A DNA stretch of 35,190 bases from a virus. The notes below the pieces were generated by a model. The model did not search any database and was not told where the DNA came from. It saw only the letters and a list, made by a program, of their open reading frames with translations. Position numbers and translations under genes: made by a program. Shown one piece after another: positions 16,388 through 23,201 of this stretch. The number at the start of each line of letters is the position of its first letter. The first letter of the stretch is position 1. The stretch lies in IMG/VR virus record IMGVR_UViG_3300037346_000526, positions 1-35,190 of that record, one strand, 5' to 3'.

Positions 16388-16444
16388 TTATTCTCCAATG
16401 TTTGTAGTTATTTGTCTATCTCTAAACTGCTACTTTTGCTATCT

Positions 16445-16750
16445 TTACTCTATAACAAAATGACGTGCTATTGCTACTAAGGCAAGAAGAATCCAAAGTA
16501 TATTGAACCAAATCAAGGTAGGTAAAGTCTTTGCGGTACTTGACCATACTAGCGCGGTGCTTGAAACTAATGCGGCTATGTACAGCCACCAAACCTGCAC
16601 CTCAAACAAAAGACCGGGGATGATAATTACTGCCTTTACAATAAACGCAATAAACTCTACTAAGTTAGGTTTTGTCCAATAGTCACTATGCCCCATGGAT
16701 TTTAGAGCAACAACCCACTCTGGCAGTCTGCTACTTGGTTTTTCTTGCAT
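16445..16750 (-). CDS. Small integral membrane protein; holin candidate
   Basis: This is a 101-aa protein with an N-terminal soluble part of about 28 residues, followed by three predicted hydrophobic helices: around 29-48 (LVEFIAFIVKAVIIIPGLLF), 52-70 (VWWLYIAALVSSTALVW) and 76-97 (PTLIWFNILWILLALVAIA). It is small, with several membrane spans, and lies 1 kb downstream of an M23 peptidase on the same strand, so a holin is possible. No lysis motif proves it, and the C terminus lacks the usual strongly basic tail. Its start lies 20 nt inside the WhiB gene, indicating coupled translation. Alternatives are a superinfection-exclusion or other membrane accessory protein. Confidence 0.55.
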   Translation of the reverse strand: MQEKPSSRLPEWVVALKSMGHSDYWTKPNLVEFIAFIVKAVIIIPGLLFEVQVWWLYIAALVSSTALVWSSTAKTLPTLIWFNILWILLALVAIARHFVIE

Positions 16751-17258
16751 TTTTCTTAGCCTGTTGCTCTTTCTTACGTTGCCTGTTGCGCTCAGCGCGA
16801 GCTATGCGTTCATTCCTGTCCGTGTGATAGGCATCAACAGCATTGGCGCTAGTTCTTGAGCGCCAGGTAAACTCACAGGCAGTACAACGAACCATCCGCA
16901 TCGTGGACCAGCGTCCACCACCAGGAACAGGCGCAACAAAGGTTTCAAGCTTGTGCGGACGAGCCGTGCAATAAGGACATTGCGGGTAACGTTGGCGACG
17001 AGACTCCTGGCCATTCCACGACACGCTTAGCGTGCGCCTAATCTCGCCCTCGTCCTTGCCACCCCAGATTCCCCAGATTTGGCGGTTCTCCAAAGCCCAC
17101 TTGAGACAGTCCTTGCGGACAGGGCATTCAAAGCAGAGGTTCTTTGCCTGGTACTTTTCGTCAGGCTGCGTAGAAAAGAAGAAGTCGCTTAGATGGGCAT
17201 TCTCTTTTTTAGCACAGACTGCTTCTTTTTGCCAACTTAGGTCTGTGTTCTTACTCAA
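16731..17258 (-). CDS. whiB: WhiB-family regulator with C-terminal zinc ribbon
   Basis: This is a 175-aa protein. Residues 1-75 are a WhiB domain: C15, then C42-x2-C45-x5-C51, the four [4Fe-4S] ligands, followed by G-I-W-G-G (63-67), the turn that contacts sigma factor region 4. WhiB proteins bind the primary sigma factor and reprogramme transcription in Actinobacteria; phage WhiB proteins (e.g. TM4 WhiBTM4) inhibit host WhiB functions. The rest is unusual: C94-x2-C97 and C125-x2-C128 look like a zinc ribbon, and the last 30 residues are a Lys/Arg-rich tail, together suggesting direct DNA binding. It overlaps the upstream gene by 8 nt and the membrane protein gene by 20 nt. This gene is the best evidence for an actinobacterial host. 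Confidence 0.85.
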   Translation of the reverse strand: MSKNTDLSWQKEAVCAKKENAHLSDFFFSTQPDEKYQAKNLCFECPVRKDCLKWALENRQIWGIWGGKDEGEIRRTLSVSWNGQESRRQRYPQCPYCTARPHKLETFVAPVPGGGRWSTMRMVRCTACEFTWRSRTSANAVDAYHTDRNERIARAERNRQRKKEQQAKKNARKTK

Positions 17259-17595
17259 CTAAAACCTCAACCCACGTCACAGCGGTGAGGTTATCTACCG
17301 AATCACCGTGGAGTGTTTCTCCAACCTCGTCGCAGACATAGTACTCACGTGAACCGTCAACCTCGCCAACGTATCCTTGAGAGATAGTTGCTCCCTCAAT
17401 CGCGCCGTACCCTTGACCTAAAGTAACCGCGGAGCCATCACGCTGTAGCGCAGACGCAAGCGCGCGGCGCACAACGTCATGTTCGACATCAACGTGGTCG
17501 TCGGTATAAAAAATTATGGTGTTATCCCGGGAGGATTCGTATCCTTCACCGGTCCATTCACGCCAAAGGCATTCGCCTATCCTAGAGTCTCGCAC
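17251..17595 (-). CDS. Hypothetical acidic protein, probably leaderless, first gene of the whiB unit
   Basis: I do not recognise this 114-aa protein. It is acidic and beta-rich with many Gly, Val and Asp residues (GQGYGAIEGATISQGYVGEV, then DGSREYYVCDEVGE) and has two cysteines. The GTG start at 17595 lies exactly 7 nt downstream of a TACAAT -10 box, so translation would begin at or next to the transcription start. Leaderless mRNAs are common in actinobacteria. Its stop lies inside the WhiB start region, so it is co-translated with the regulator. Confidence 0.5.
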   Translation of the reverse strand: MRDSRIGECLWREWTGEGYESSRDNTIIFYTDDHVDVEHDVVRRALASALQRDGSAVTLGQGYGAIEGATISQGYVGEVDGSREYYVCDEVGETLHGDSVDNLTAVTWVEVLVE

Positions 17596-17601
17596 ATATC
17601 C

Positions 17602-17631
17602 ATTGTATCTTGAGTTAGACTCAAAAGTGAA
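17602..17631 (-). promoter_or_regulatory. Promoter with operator-like palindrome for the 17251-17595/whiB unit
   Basis: On the minus strand TTCACT (17626-17631) and TACAAT (17602-17607) are separated by 18 nt, a sigma-70-like layout. The spacer contains a perfect palindrome, TTGAGT-cta-ACTCAA (17610-17624). A dimeric regulator bound there would block RNA polymerase. The remaining intergenic sequence up to 17761 holds no gene and no convincing terminator. Confidence 0.45.
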
Positions 17632-17761
17632 CCCTAGCCCTGGTATTTCCTATTTTTGGCCCGTATAAACACCCTAGTACCAGTGTGAAAGTGTCTCTAC
17701 GGGCGTCTGAGAGCCTCGCTTTTTGCCCTATTTGCCCTAATCTTATAGGTATGCGCTAGTA

Positions 17762-18571
17762 CTACTCATATCCTACGATTTCTGTCTCCTGGCTAAGTAT
17801 CTCACCGGAGTACGTGTATTTAGCTGCGTCCTTCTGGTCAAAGGTAAGTATCTGGTGTGTTCCAAGCAAGGGGAACGGGTCTACGTGCTTACCATTGATG
17901 ATAAGTTCAAAGTGCAGGTGTGAACCAGTCGATACTCCGGTATTCCCGACGCGCCCAATCTCTTCACCGGTTCTTACAACGGAGCCGATGATGAACTCAT
18001 CAGGAATAGAGTTATCCTTCATGTGAGCATAGACGGTCTCCCACTCTTCAAGCTCGCCCTCGTTGTTTGTGACAAGGTGCTCAATAACCATGTAGTTCCC
18101 GTAGCCTCCGGTCCTGCCTATGTCAACAATTAGGCCGTCCGTAACAGCATAGACAGGAGTATTGTCACCTGGAACAAAGTCAACACCTTTATGGTCAGCG
18201 CTGCAGTCATCACAAGGTGGTGTTCGCCAACCATAGTCACTGCTAACATCTGGAGTGTCCACTGGCCAGGTTGTATTTGAGACCTTCATGTGGTTTACAA
18301 CCCTAATTATTGGAACTTTTGGCTCCTGGTTCTTTTCCTGAGGTCCAAGTCCACTGTCACCTACCGGTAACAGGACTCGCTCAAAGGCAGTTAGGTATTT
18401 ACCGTTTGTTGCGACATATTGCTCAGATGGACCTCCGCGCCCAAGTGTTACGTCATAGTATGCTGTTGAGTGTATTTCAGCTATCTCTGGAGGAGTAGCC
18501 TCCTGAAATACCATTGGTCCAAATAAGTAAATGCCGGTTAGTACTAATGCTGGTGTTCTTTGGTGCGTCAT
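17762..18571 (-). CDS. M23-family metallopeptidase (endolysin or cell-wall hydrolase)
   Basis: This is a 269-aa protein whose C-terminal half is an M23 (lysostaphin/LytM-type) domain. Zinc ligands are H127 and D131 in HKGVD and H220 of the HxH motif HLH (218-220); H183 in YAHM is the further catalytic histidine. These enzymes cut peptide cross-links of peptidoglycan. Residues 8-23 (ALVLTGIYLFGPMVFQ) are hydrophobic and could be a signal or signal-arrest segment, pointing to Sec export. C120 and C123 next to the active site (PPCDDC) may form a disulfide. Residues 24-100 match no domain I know. The ribosome site AGGAGG overlaps the stop of the upstream gene. Lysis is the most likely role; a virion-associated hydrolase is possible but would not need the signal segment. 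Confidence 0.8.
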   Translation of the reverse strand: MTHQRTPALVLTGIYLFGPMVFQEATPPEIAEIHSTAYYDVTLGRGGPSEQYVATNGKYLTAFERVLLPVGDSGLGPQEKNQEPKVPIIRVVNHMKVSNTTWPVDTPDVSSDYGWRTPPCDDCSADHKGVDFVPGDNTPVYAVTDGLIVDIGRTGGYGNYMVIEHLVTNNEGELEEWETVYAHMKDNSIPDEFIIGSVVRTGEEIGRVGNTGVSTGSHLHFELIINGKHVDPFPLLGTHQILTFDQKDAAKYTYSGEILSQETEIVGYE

Positions 18572-18582
18572 ATGCGCGCCTC

Positions 18583-19116
18583 CTAGGAATCATTGAATGT
18601 ACCGAGATATAGATTACTTTCTGAGTCGGGCCACAGGTACTGATAGTGTGGCGGGCGGGTTCCTGTATCTTCAGGCCATTTGAACTGGGAGTACCAGCTG
18701 TAGTCTTTTCGCAGCAACGCAATGCGGTGGGTTTTGGCGACTAGCTCAAACTTATCGCGGTCTGCTATCCAGCCGGGCACTGTCATTGTGTCTTGAATAC
18801 GGCCAAGCTCGAGCGCACGGTCGTATGTTCCGTAAATCTTTGGTAGCATGCTGGACTTGTAGCCGCGTTTTTTCCACTCGAAATAAGTGGCAGCAAGGTA
18901 CGATACAAGAAGCTTTTCGTGACCACGCCACATGTGCGCTACCGGGTGATTGACCCAGCCCTTAGGTTTGCGGTGCTCGCCTGCTGGATTTAGTTCTGTC
19001 AATGCTAGTAGAACCTGCCAGCCCTCAAGTGTTTGCTTGTGAAGCCGCTTGCTATCGAGCTCGCGTGCTATTCTTTCGAACGAGTCTGTTTGCGGTATAA
19101 ATGTTTGCATTTTCAA
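18583..19116 (-). CDS. Pyrimidine dimer glycosylase-like / MSMEG_6728-family protein
   Basis: The 177-aa protein begins MKMQTFIPQTDSFE and continues with L-D-x-K-R-L-x-K-Q, then GWVNHPVAHMWRGHE. These match the conserved pattern (MQTFLP... LD.KRLGKQ ... NHP...MWRGYE) of a family often annotated MSMEG_6728-like and related to T4 endonuclease V-type pyrimidine dimer glycosylases. The second half (about 90-177) is less conserved, ending in a charged, aromatic region. If the relation holds it would remove UV photoproducts, useful to a phage in sunlit water. The assignment rests on recalled motifs and the catalytic residue was not identified. The start could be M1 or M3. It has its own promoter-like sequence upstream (19141-19175). 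Confidence 0.55.
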   Translation of the reverse strand: MKMQTFIPQTDSFERIARELDSKRLHKQTLEGWQVLLALTELNPAGEHRKPKGWVNHPVAHMWRGHEKLLVSYLAATYFEWKKRGYKSSMLPKIYGTYDRALELGRIQDTMTVPGWIADRDKFELVAKTHRIALLRKDYSWYSQFKWPEDTGTRPPHYQYLWPDSESNLYLGTFNDS

Positions 19117-19140
19117 TACGTCCTTACGTCATTTTTTGTT

Positions 19141-19175
19141 GTTATGATTATAACAGGTAACGGTTATTTGTTACC
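19141..19175 (-). promoter_or_regulatory. Extended -10 promoter with nested inverted repeats
   Basis: The minus strand carries TG-T-TATAAT (19147-19155), an extended -10. It is flanked by two inverted repeats: GTTAT-N4-ATAAC (19141-19154), which spans the -10, and GGTAAC-N8-GTTACC (19156-19175), which covers the spacer and a weak GTAACA -35. The element overlaps the stop of the upstream 88-aa gene and lies 31 nt from the start of the glycosylase-like gene. The two palindromes look like operator sites. Confidence 0.45.
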
Positions 19176-19441
19176 TATTGAAAAGGCGTTATCTCTAACG
19201 GGTCAACATTGTGCTGAATCTCGTCTTCAAACTTCTCAACATAGATGCCTACGACTGTCATGTTTCCGCACGTACAGCAGATATTTACCGAGCCAACCTC
19301 CGGGTTCATCGGTAAGGCTATACCTGTTAGTCGAGCGATAAGCTTACCGTCATCACTAACACTGTCAGGTTCCCACTTGCTGTTTTCCTCAATCCAGCAA
19401 ACCTCACATTGTGGATAGATACTTTTTATCTTCTCAACCAC
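19175..19441 (-). CDS. Hypothetical small cysteine-rich protein
   Basis: I do not recognise this 88-aa protein. It has CEVC near residues 12-15 and CCTC near residues 55-58, a possible treble-clef or zinc-ribbon site, with beta strands between (KLIARLTGIAL) and an acidic C terminus. The GTG start lies 8 nt inside the methyltransferase gene, so the two are co-translated. It could be a small zinc-binding partner, but nothing links it to a function. Confidence 0.5.
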   Translation of the reverse strand: MVEKIKSIYPQCEVCWIEENSKWEPDSVSDDGKLIARLTGIALPMNPEVGSVNICCTCGNMTVVGIYVEKFEDEIQHNVDPLEITPFQ

Positions 19442-20702
19442 TTGGCACCACCGTTTCTATTTTATCGGTGTACCATGTTCGTTTTGCGTAATGCCTGGAG
19501 AAGCTCTTATCAGTCTCTATAAGATACTCGCGGTCGCCGATTAGTTCTCCTTGCGGACCGTTGGGTTTCCCGTCCAGAGCGGCTCCTATGGCTTCTCCAA
19601 GCCATCTAGCAGCTTGTACTGGAACAGCCTTTCCCCAAACGGCGGGCAGGTTGGAATAATCGCGAGCGCCTTCAATGTTCCAGTCGTCTGGAAGCCCTTG
19701 GATTCTCGCTGCTTCCCGGTGCGTTATCAACCTCGGTTGCGTTGGGTGAATCACACCCTCAAGCGCGGAGCCTGTTAGTACATTGCACCAGTGGTCTTCC
19801 TTCCAGCGATATGGCTGAGAGAACCCTAGCTTGAAGTTGCGTCTTATATAGCGTGGTGCAACTGCTAGCCACTTCTGCGGAAACTTACCGTCGTTCATTT
19901 CAACTGCCTTTTTGACAGCCTGGTCCATTGGCCCGTTTCCTGGCCAGTTCTTATTTCCAATTATGGAAAAAAGTTCGTGGATTCGTTGAACGTGAATTGT
20001 CTCTCGTCCCATGTGACCGTCAACGGTGCCATCCTGTGAGCGCAGGTGCTTTACAAAGTCTGAGTGCTTACCATTGTATTTCTGGTATCCCCACGTCTCT
20101 GGCAGCTCAGCAAGGTCACCAATGATGTCCATAATTCTTGGCATCTTCTGGGGTGGAAGAACTTGCGCGCCAAATGGCATGCCTTCTTCTACAGCCACCC
20201 AGAAGTAACGTGGTCGATATGAAAAACCACCAAGCTGCAGGTTGTTTTGCCTAATGTGGTATAGGTCATATCTCTTACCGGATAGCTCCTCAACCATGTC
20301 GCGGTACTTGACCATTACCTCGCGACCACTTGTGTAAGCCTGTTGCACGCACTCGAACGCAATAACCTTGGGCTTTACCCTTGCGGCATAACGCATAAAC
20401 GCACGGGTGTGCTCGTGGGCTTTAGCGTCTGGGCCACGGTTTGCTGGGCCAGACCACACCGACCACCCCGAACATGGTGGGCATCCAGCAACGACATCAA
20501 CATCGTGGGTTGGCCACTCGTCTGAGTCGTCTGAAAAGAACGTTCCCCACTTGGTTCCAAGATGTTTACGGTTTACCTCAGCAAGAGCGTTTCCAAAGTT
20601 TAGCGTGCCAGTTCGAAGCTGCATCTCCATGCCAGACTGAACAAAGCCCAGACTCATAAAGCCTGCAAGCCCATTGCAATCTATAAATGTATGTCCTGAC
20701 AC
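19434..20702 (-). CDS. DNA (cytosine-5-)methyltransferase
   Basis: The 422-aa protein shows C5-methyltransferase motifs in the usual order. Motif I is FIDCNGLAGF (6-15), binding S-adenosylmethionine. Motif IV is GCPPCS with catalytic C77. Motif VI is F-E117-C-V in place of the common E-N-V, and motif VIII is YRPRYFW (162-168). Motifs IX-X lie in RLITHREAARIQGLPDDW. It transfers methyl to C5 of cytosine in a specific DNA sequence, as phages do to evade restriction; no cognate endonuclease is nearby, so it is an orphan. The GTG start has AAGGAG upstream. It sits in a genome region that also predicts hydroxymethylated cytosine, which needs explaining (see findings). Confidence 0.88.
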   Translation of the reverse strand: MSGHTFIDCNGLAGFMSLGFVQSGMEMQLRTGTLNFGNALAEVNRKHLGTKWGTFFSDDSDEWPTHDVDVVAGCPPCSGWSVWSGPANRGPDAKAHEHTRAFMRYAARVKPKVIAFECVQQAYTSGREVMVKYRDMVEELSGKRYDLYHIRQNNLQLGGFSYRPRYFWVAVEEGMPFGAQVLPPQKMPRIMDIIGDLAELPETWGYQKYNGKHSDFVKHLRSQDGTVDGHMGRETIHVQRIHELFSIIGNKNWPGNGPMDQAVKKAVEMNDGKFPQKWLAVAPRYIRRNFKLGFSQPYRWKEDHWCNVLTGSALEGVIHPTQPRLITHREAARIQGLPDDWNIEGARDYSNLPAVWGKAVPVQAARWLGEAIGAALDGKPNGPQGELIGDREYLIETDKSFSRHYAKRTWYTDKIETVVPSG

Positions 20703-20716
20703 GACGCTCCTTATAA

Positions 20717-20735
20717 AGTCCCTGTAAGGACTATA
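20717..20735 (-). promoter_or_regulatory. Operator-like inverted repeat before the methyltransferase
   Basis: AGTCC-N6-GGACT (20717-20732) overlaps a TATAGT -10-like hexamer on the minus strand (20730-20735), 15-33 nt upstream of the methyltransferase GTG. No good -35 was found. It could be an operator, possibly for autoregulation, or a short RNA hairpin at the 5' end of the mRNA. Confidence 0.3.
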
Positions 20736-20769
20736 TCCCGGTTGGAGCGATTAGAGCGTGACGGGGATG

Positions 20770-21090
20770 CTAGTTTTTAGAACTATTTTCCGCTAAACTT
20801 AGGGCTTCTCCAACCTCGTATCCGCATCCGGCGTATCCTGCAACGTCAATCCAGGTGTCTGCCTGGAACCCAGACTTAGACGCGTATCGTGCAACCTTGA
20901 CGCCTACCATACACATGGCAACGTCTTCACTGGTTACGTCTATGCCTAAGATAACTGACCACACCTTTGCGATACGGTCAAAGTTCTCTTGAGGTCCGCC
21001 GTACTGAGCATCTCTGTCTCCAGAAATAAGAGACGCCGCCTTTCGAAGTGCCTCGACTCTTGGTGCCTGTGTTGTATTTTCTTCAGTCAT
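20770..21090 (-). CDS. DUF6378-like phage protein
   Basis: The 106-aa protein has the conserved core of a small family common in actinophages: ISGDRDAQYGGPQENF, then IAKVWSVILG, and DTWIDVAGYAGCG. The 'GDR..QYG.P..NF..IA..W' pattern and the later 'D...D.AGYA' acidic helix are also seen in MazG-like all-alpha NTP pyrophosphohydrolases, so a nucleotide-related fold is possible. The biochemical role has not been shown as far as I know. It shares one base with the next gene's stop. Confidence 0.65.
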   Translation of the reverse strand: MTEENTTQAPRVEALRKAASLISGDRDAQYGGPQENFDRIAKVWSVILGIDVTSEDVAMCMVGVKVARYASKSGFQADTWIDVAGYAGCGYEVGEALSLAENSSKN

Positions 21091-21281
21091 TATCGCAACC
21101 TAACATAGACTTTTGCCTCATATACATCTCCGTTTTGTTCAGCGTGTATTTCAGCGTCAACCTTTTTCATGGCTTCTTCGTGGTCGTCTATTCCCGTGTA
21201 CTTAGAAATAAGTTCCTCGGTCTTTTTGACGATGTCCTTATGGTTGTGGCCTGTTACCTGAAACTCAACTGACGTTCTCAT
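21090..21281 (-). CDS. Small alpha/beta protein, paralogue of the 16169-16387 product
   Basis: This is a 63-aa protein: strand (TSVEFQVTG), helix (HKDIVKKTEELISKY), then two strands (VDAEIHAEQ and YEAKVYVRL). The fold order and helix start (Y/H-K-(E/D)-I) match the 72-aa product at 16169-16387, implying duplication. It begins 4 nt inside the end of the upstream gene. Unknown function. Confidence 0.6.
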   Translation of the reverse strand: MRTSVEFQVTGHNHKDIVKKTEELISKYTGIDDHEEAMKKVDAEIHAEQNGDVYEAKVYVRLR

Positions 21282-21697
21282 CTTACTCTCTTTTCAAGCA
21301 TGTATGGCGAATAGTGTGCGCCGTCAAGGAAAGGTTTCTTGTTATCTGTAGAACGAACAATTATGTCTCCGTAACGAACACCAACTACCTTACCTTTTCG
21401 CCCATTGTGTACTGGCGCAAGTTCTCCAGCGAATGCGTCAGGCTTTACGCGAACCTCTTCACCCATTGCTATAAACCCCGGCTGAGCTGGTAACCAAATT
21501 TCATCTGGCTTGTCGGGAACGATACTTATTGTCAATGCAACCTTGCTAAAAACCTGCACGGCCTCAGCAGCTTGCTTCTCAGTTAGTTCTAGTTTTGACC
21601 ATGCGTCAAGAAGTTTTAGTACGGCCTTTCCAGTGGCAACCTTTATCTTAGCTTCTTGAAACTGTTCGCGTACCCATTCTTCATTTACATCTGGCAT
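21278..21697 (-). CDS. Hypothetical protein with KOW/SH3-like C-terminal part
   Basis: The first about 55 residues of this 139-aa protein are helical and charged. The C-terminal part has MGEEVRVKPDAF, then HNGRKGKVVGVRYGDIIVR, which resembles a KOW or SH3-like small beta-barrel that binds RNA or protein. AGAGGAAC precedes the ATG. Neighbours are nucleotide-metabolism and unknown genes. The function is unrecognised; the KOW resemblance is a pattern-level guess. Confidence 0.5.
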   Translation of the reverse strand: MPDVNEEWVREQFQEAKIKVATGKAVLKLLDAWSKLELTEKQAAEAVQVFSKVALTISIVPDKPDEIWLPAQPGFIAMGEEVRVKPDAFAGELAPVHNGRKGKVVGVRYGDIIVRSTDNKKPFLDGAHYSPYMLEKRVR

Positions 21698-21714
21698 TTC
21701 TTGTTCCTCTCTTA

Positions 21715-22182
21715 TCAGTCTTCTGGCTCACACTTGGCACAAACACCTGGGCGTCGTCCAGGGCCAACATCATCAATAGCACGGGTACAAAGAACACACT
21801 TGACACCAAGGTCTTTTACCTTGTAGCCCTTGATTTGCCGTTGACGGTTCTTTTCCATTTTTTCAGTGTAATACGTGTTTAGCTCTTCATCGGTGCCACC
21901 TGCAGCAACAATGATGTTTGCAACAAAGTGTAACACGTCAACAGCTTCCTTTATAACTTCCTCGCGGTCTGCGTATGGCTCGTCATGCTGCCAAGGCTTC
22001 CACGATATTGCCTGCCGCATTTCTGCAAGCTCATCGTCAATAGCTAACATGTTCCAGCGCATGTACTCAACGAGGTTGTTGATTTTTTCCGGGGCATCAC
22101 CTGTCATTGCACTGTAGTCAATTTTGTAGCCTTCAACCTGTAGCTCACGTGTTTGCTTCAGCCAGTCACCGAATAGCGTCAT
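21715..22182 (-). CDS. All-alpha NTP pyrophosphatase (dUTPase/dCTPase-like) with C-terminal zinc finger
   Basis: This is a 155-aa protein. The metal-binding signature of all-alpha NTP pyrophosphatases is present as E51-x2-E54 and E79-x2-D82 (KEAVDVLHFVANI), with a WKPW segment typical of dimeric dUTPases. The family hydrolyses dUTP, dCTP or other NTPs to the monophosphate. In T4 a member of this broad class (gp56) destroys dCTP so that hydroxymethylcytosine replaces cytosine. A C-terminal C129-x2-C132...C148-x2-C151 zinc finger is an uncommon addition. The 4-nt ATGA overlap with the glycosyltransferase-like gene upstream ties it to that pair. Whether the substrate is dUTP or dCTP cannot be read from the sequence. 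Confidence 0.7.
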   Translation of the reverse strand: MTLFGDWLKQTRELQVEGYKIDYSAMTGDAPEKINNLVEYMRWNMLAIDDELAEMRQAISWKPWQHDEPYADREEVIKEAVDVLHFVANIIVAAGGTDEELNTYYTEKMEKNRQRQIKGYKVKDLGVKCVLCTRAIDDVGPGRRPGVCAKCEPED

Positions 22183-23201
22183 TTCTTCTCCTTAGTTAGT
22201 TCGCGAAGAGCAAGTAACTCTTCGATAATTTTTGTTGCTTCTTGCTTATCGGGAATTGCCTGCATGTAGGTAGAGGTTTGCTCCCAGGACAGACTTGTTC
22301 GTTCCTTTTGAGACATTGCCTCTATAGCTGAGCCAAGTACTGACCAAGGCTCACCTAGAACGCCACTCTCGCGCCACTCAGTCGCGATAGGGGTGCCTGA
22401 ATTCATTGACTGCATATATCTGTAAGACCACCACAATCCTTCCCTATCTGGTGCTATAAGCGCACCGATAGAGTGGGACAGCGTTGTTTCAATATCGTCG
22501 TCAGATAGAAACCTTGTGCTTTTCATCGGGATAACCGGATAGACCAAGGTCTTTGCTTTTTTAGCAACCCACGCTGATTTTGGATTGTCGATTGCCCAAC
22601 GAGAAACTCTGTCTACATCCTTGGGAGGATTTTGTGCTAATAGATGTGAGTCTAGGTTTACACCTTCAAGTGAGTGTCTAGCACCTTCTGGCATCTGTGC
22701 CGCTAACTTGTCTAAACTAGTCCATGGCAATGCTGGGTAAAGCGTGGTTGGCCATTTGCTTGCGGCTAAAAGGTCAACTGCGTTTAGCAGGCTGTGCAAC
22801 TTTACTGCCGCGTCCTTGTATCCGCGACGGAACGAGTAGAACGACTTGATAAGGCTCTTTGGATTTGACTGTATCGAGCGTAAGCTGGTTGCAATCTGTA
22901 CCGGGCGTGGCGCGTCAATATACAACGTAAGAGCATCACTACCCCACAGCATATTTATCGCGTGCAAGGCACCATAGGCATTGTTTGCGCTTAGGCTTGT
23001 TATTGGTGATATTCCAACAAGCACAGAGTCAAAGCTGTCTACGTATTCCTGTGACCATCTCATGTTTGGCGGCTCTATTGTGACGCTGTGCCCTGCCTCA
23101 GTGAGAACCTTGCTAAGAACTCCGGCAAATGATAAAGCTCTCTGGTTCCCATTGGAAGATGTCTGTGGTGCTGACATTCCGGTAATCAATATCTTTTTCA
23201 T
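22179..23201 (-). CDS. Glycosyltransferase-like protein 2 (GT-B/beta-GT-like), tandem paralogue
   Basis: The 340-aa protein begins MKKILITGMSAPQ and reads like a GT-B N-terminal Rossmann domain: a first strand, a helix (SFAGVLSKVLTEAGHSV), then a strand SFDSVLVGISPITSL. A segment around 250-285 (IGALIAPDREGLWWSYRYMQ, then SGTPIATEW) matches, in position and pattern, the nucleotide-sugar-binding part of GT-B enzymes, where a chain of small residues precedes a 'G-x-(P/I)-(I/L)-(A/V)-T' strand. It shares this layout with the 403-aa protein immediately upstream (4-nt overlap), indicating duplication. Together with the hydroxymethylase-like gene it may glycosylate modified bases in phage DNA. No motif proves the donor; a wall- or protein-directed transferase remains possible. 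Confidence 0.55.
   Translation of the reverse strand: MKKILITGMSAPQTSSNGNQRALSFAGVLSKVLTEAGHSVTIEPPNMRWSQEYVDSFDSVLVGISPITSLSANNAYGALHAINMLWGSDALTLYIDAPRPVQIATSLRSIQSNPKSLIKSFYSFRRGYKDAAVKLHSLLNAVDLLAASKWPTTLYPALPWTSLDKLAAQMPEGARHSLEGVNLDSHLLAQNPPKDVDRVSRWAIDNPKSAWVAKKAKTLVYPVIPMKSTRFLSDDDIETTLSHSIGALIAPDREGLWWSYRYMQSMNSGTPIATEWRESGVLGEPWSVLGSAIEAMSQKERTSLSWEQTSTYMQAIPDKQEATKIIEELLALRELTKEKK

Noticed and set aside
17632-17761. Intrinsic terminator downstream of the M23 gene
   Set aside because: A CTGGTA...TACCAG pair exists, but the loop is over 30 nt and no U-tract follows; not convincing.
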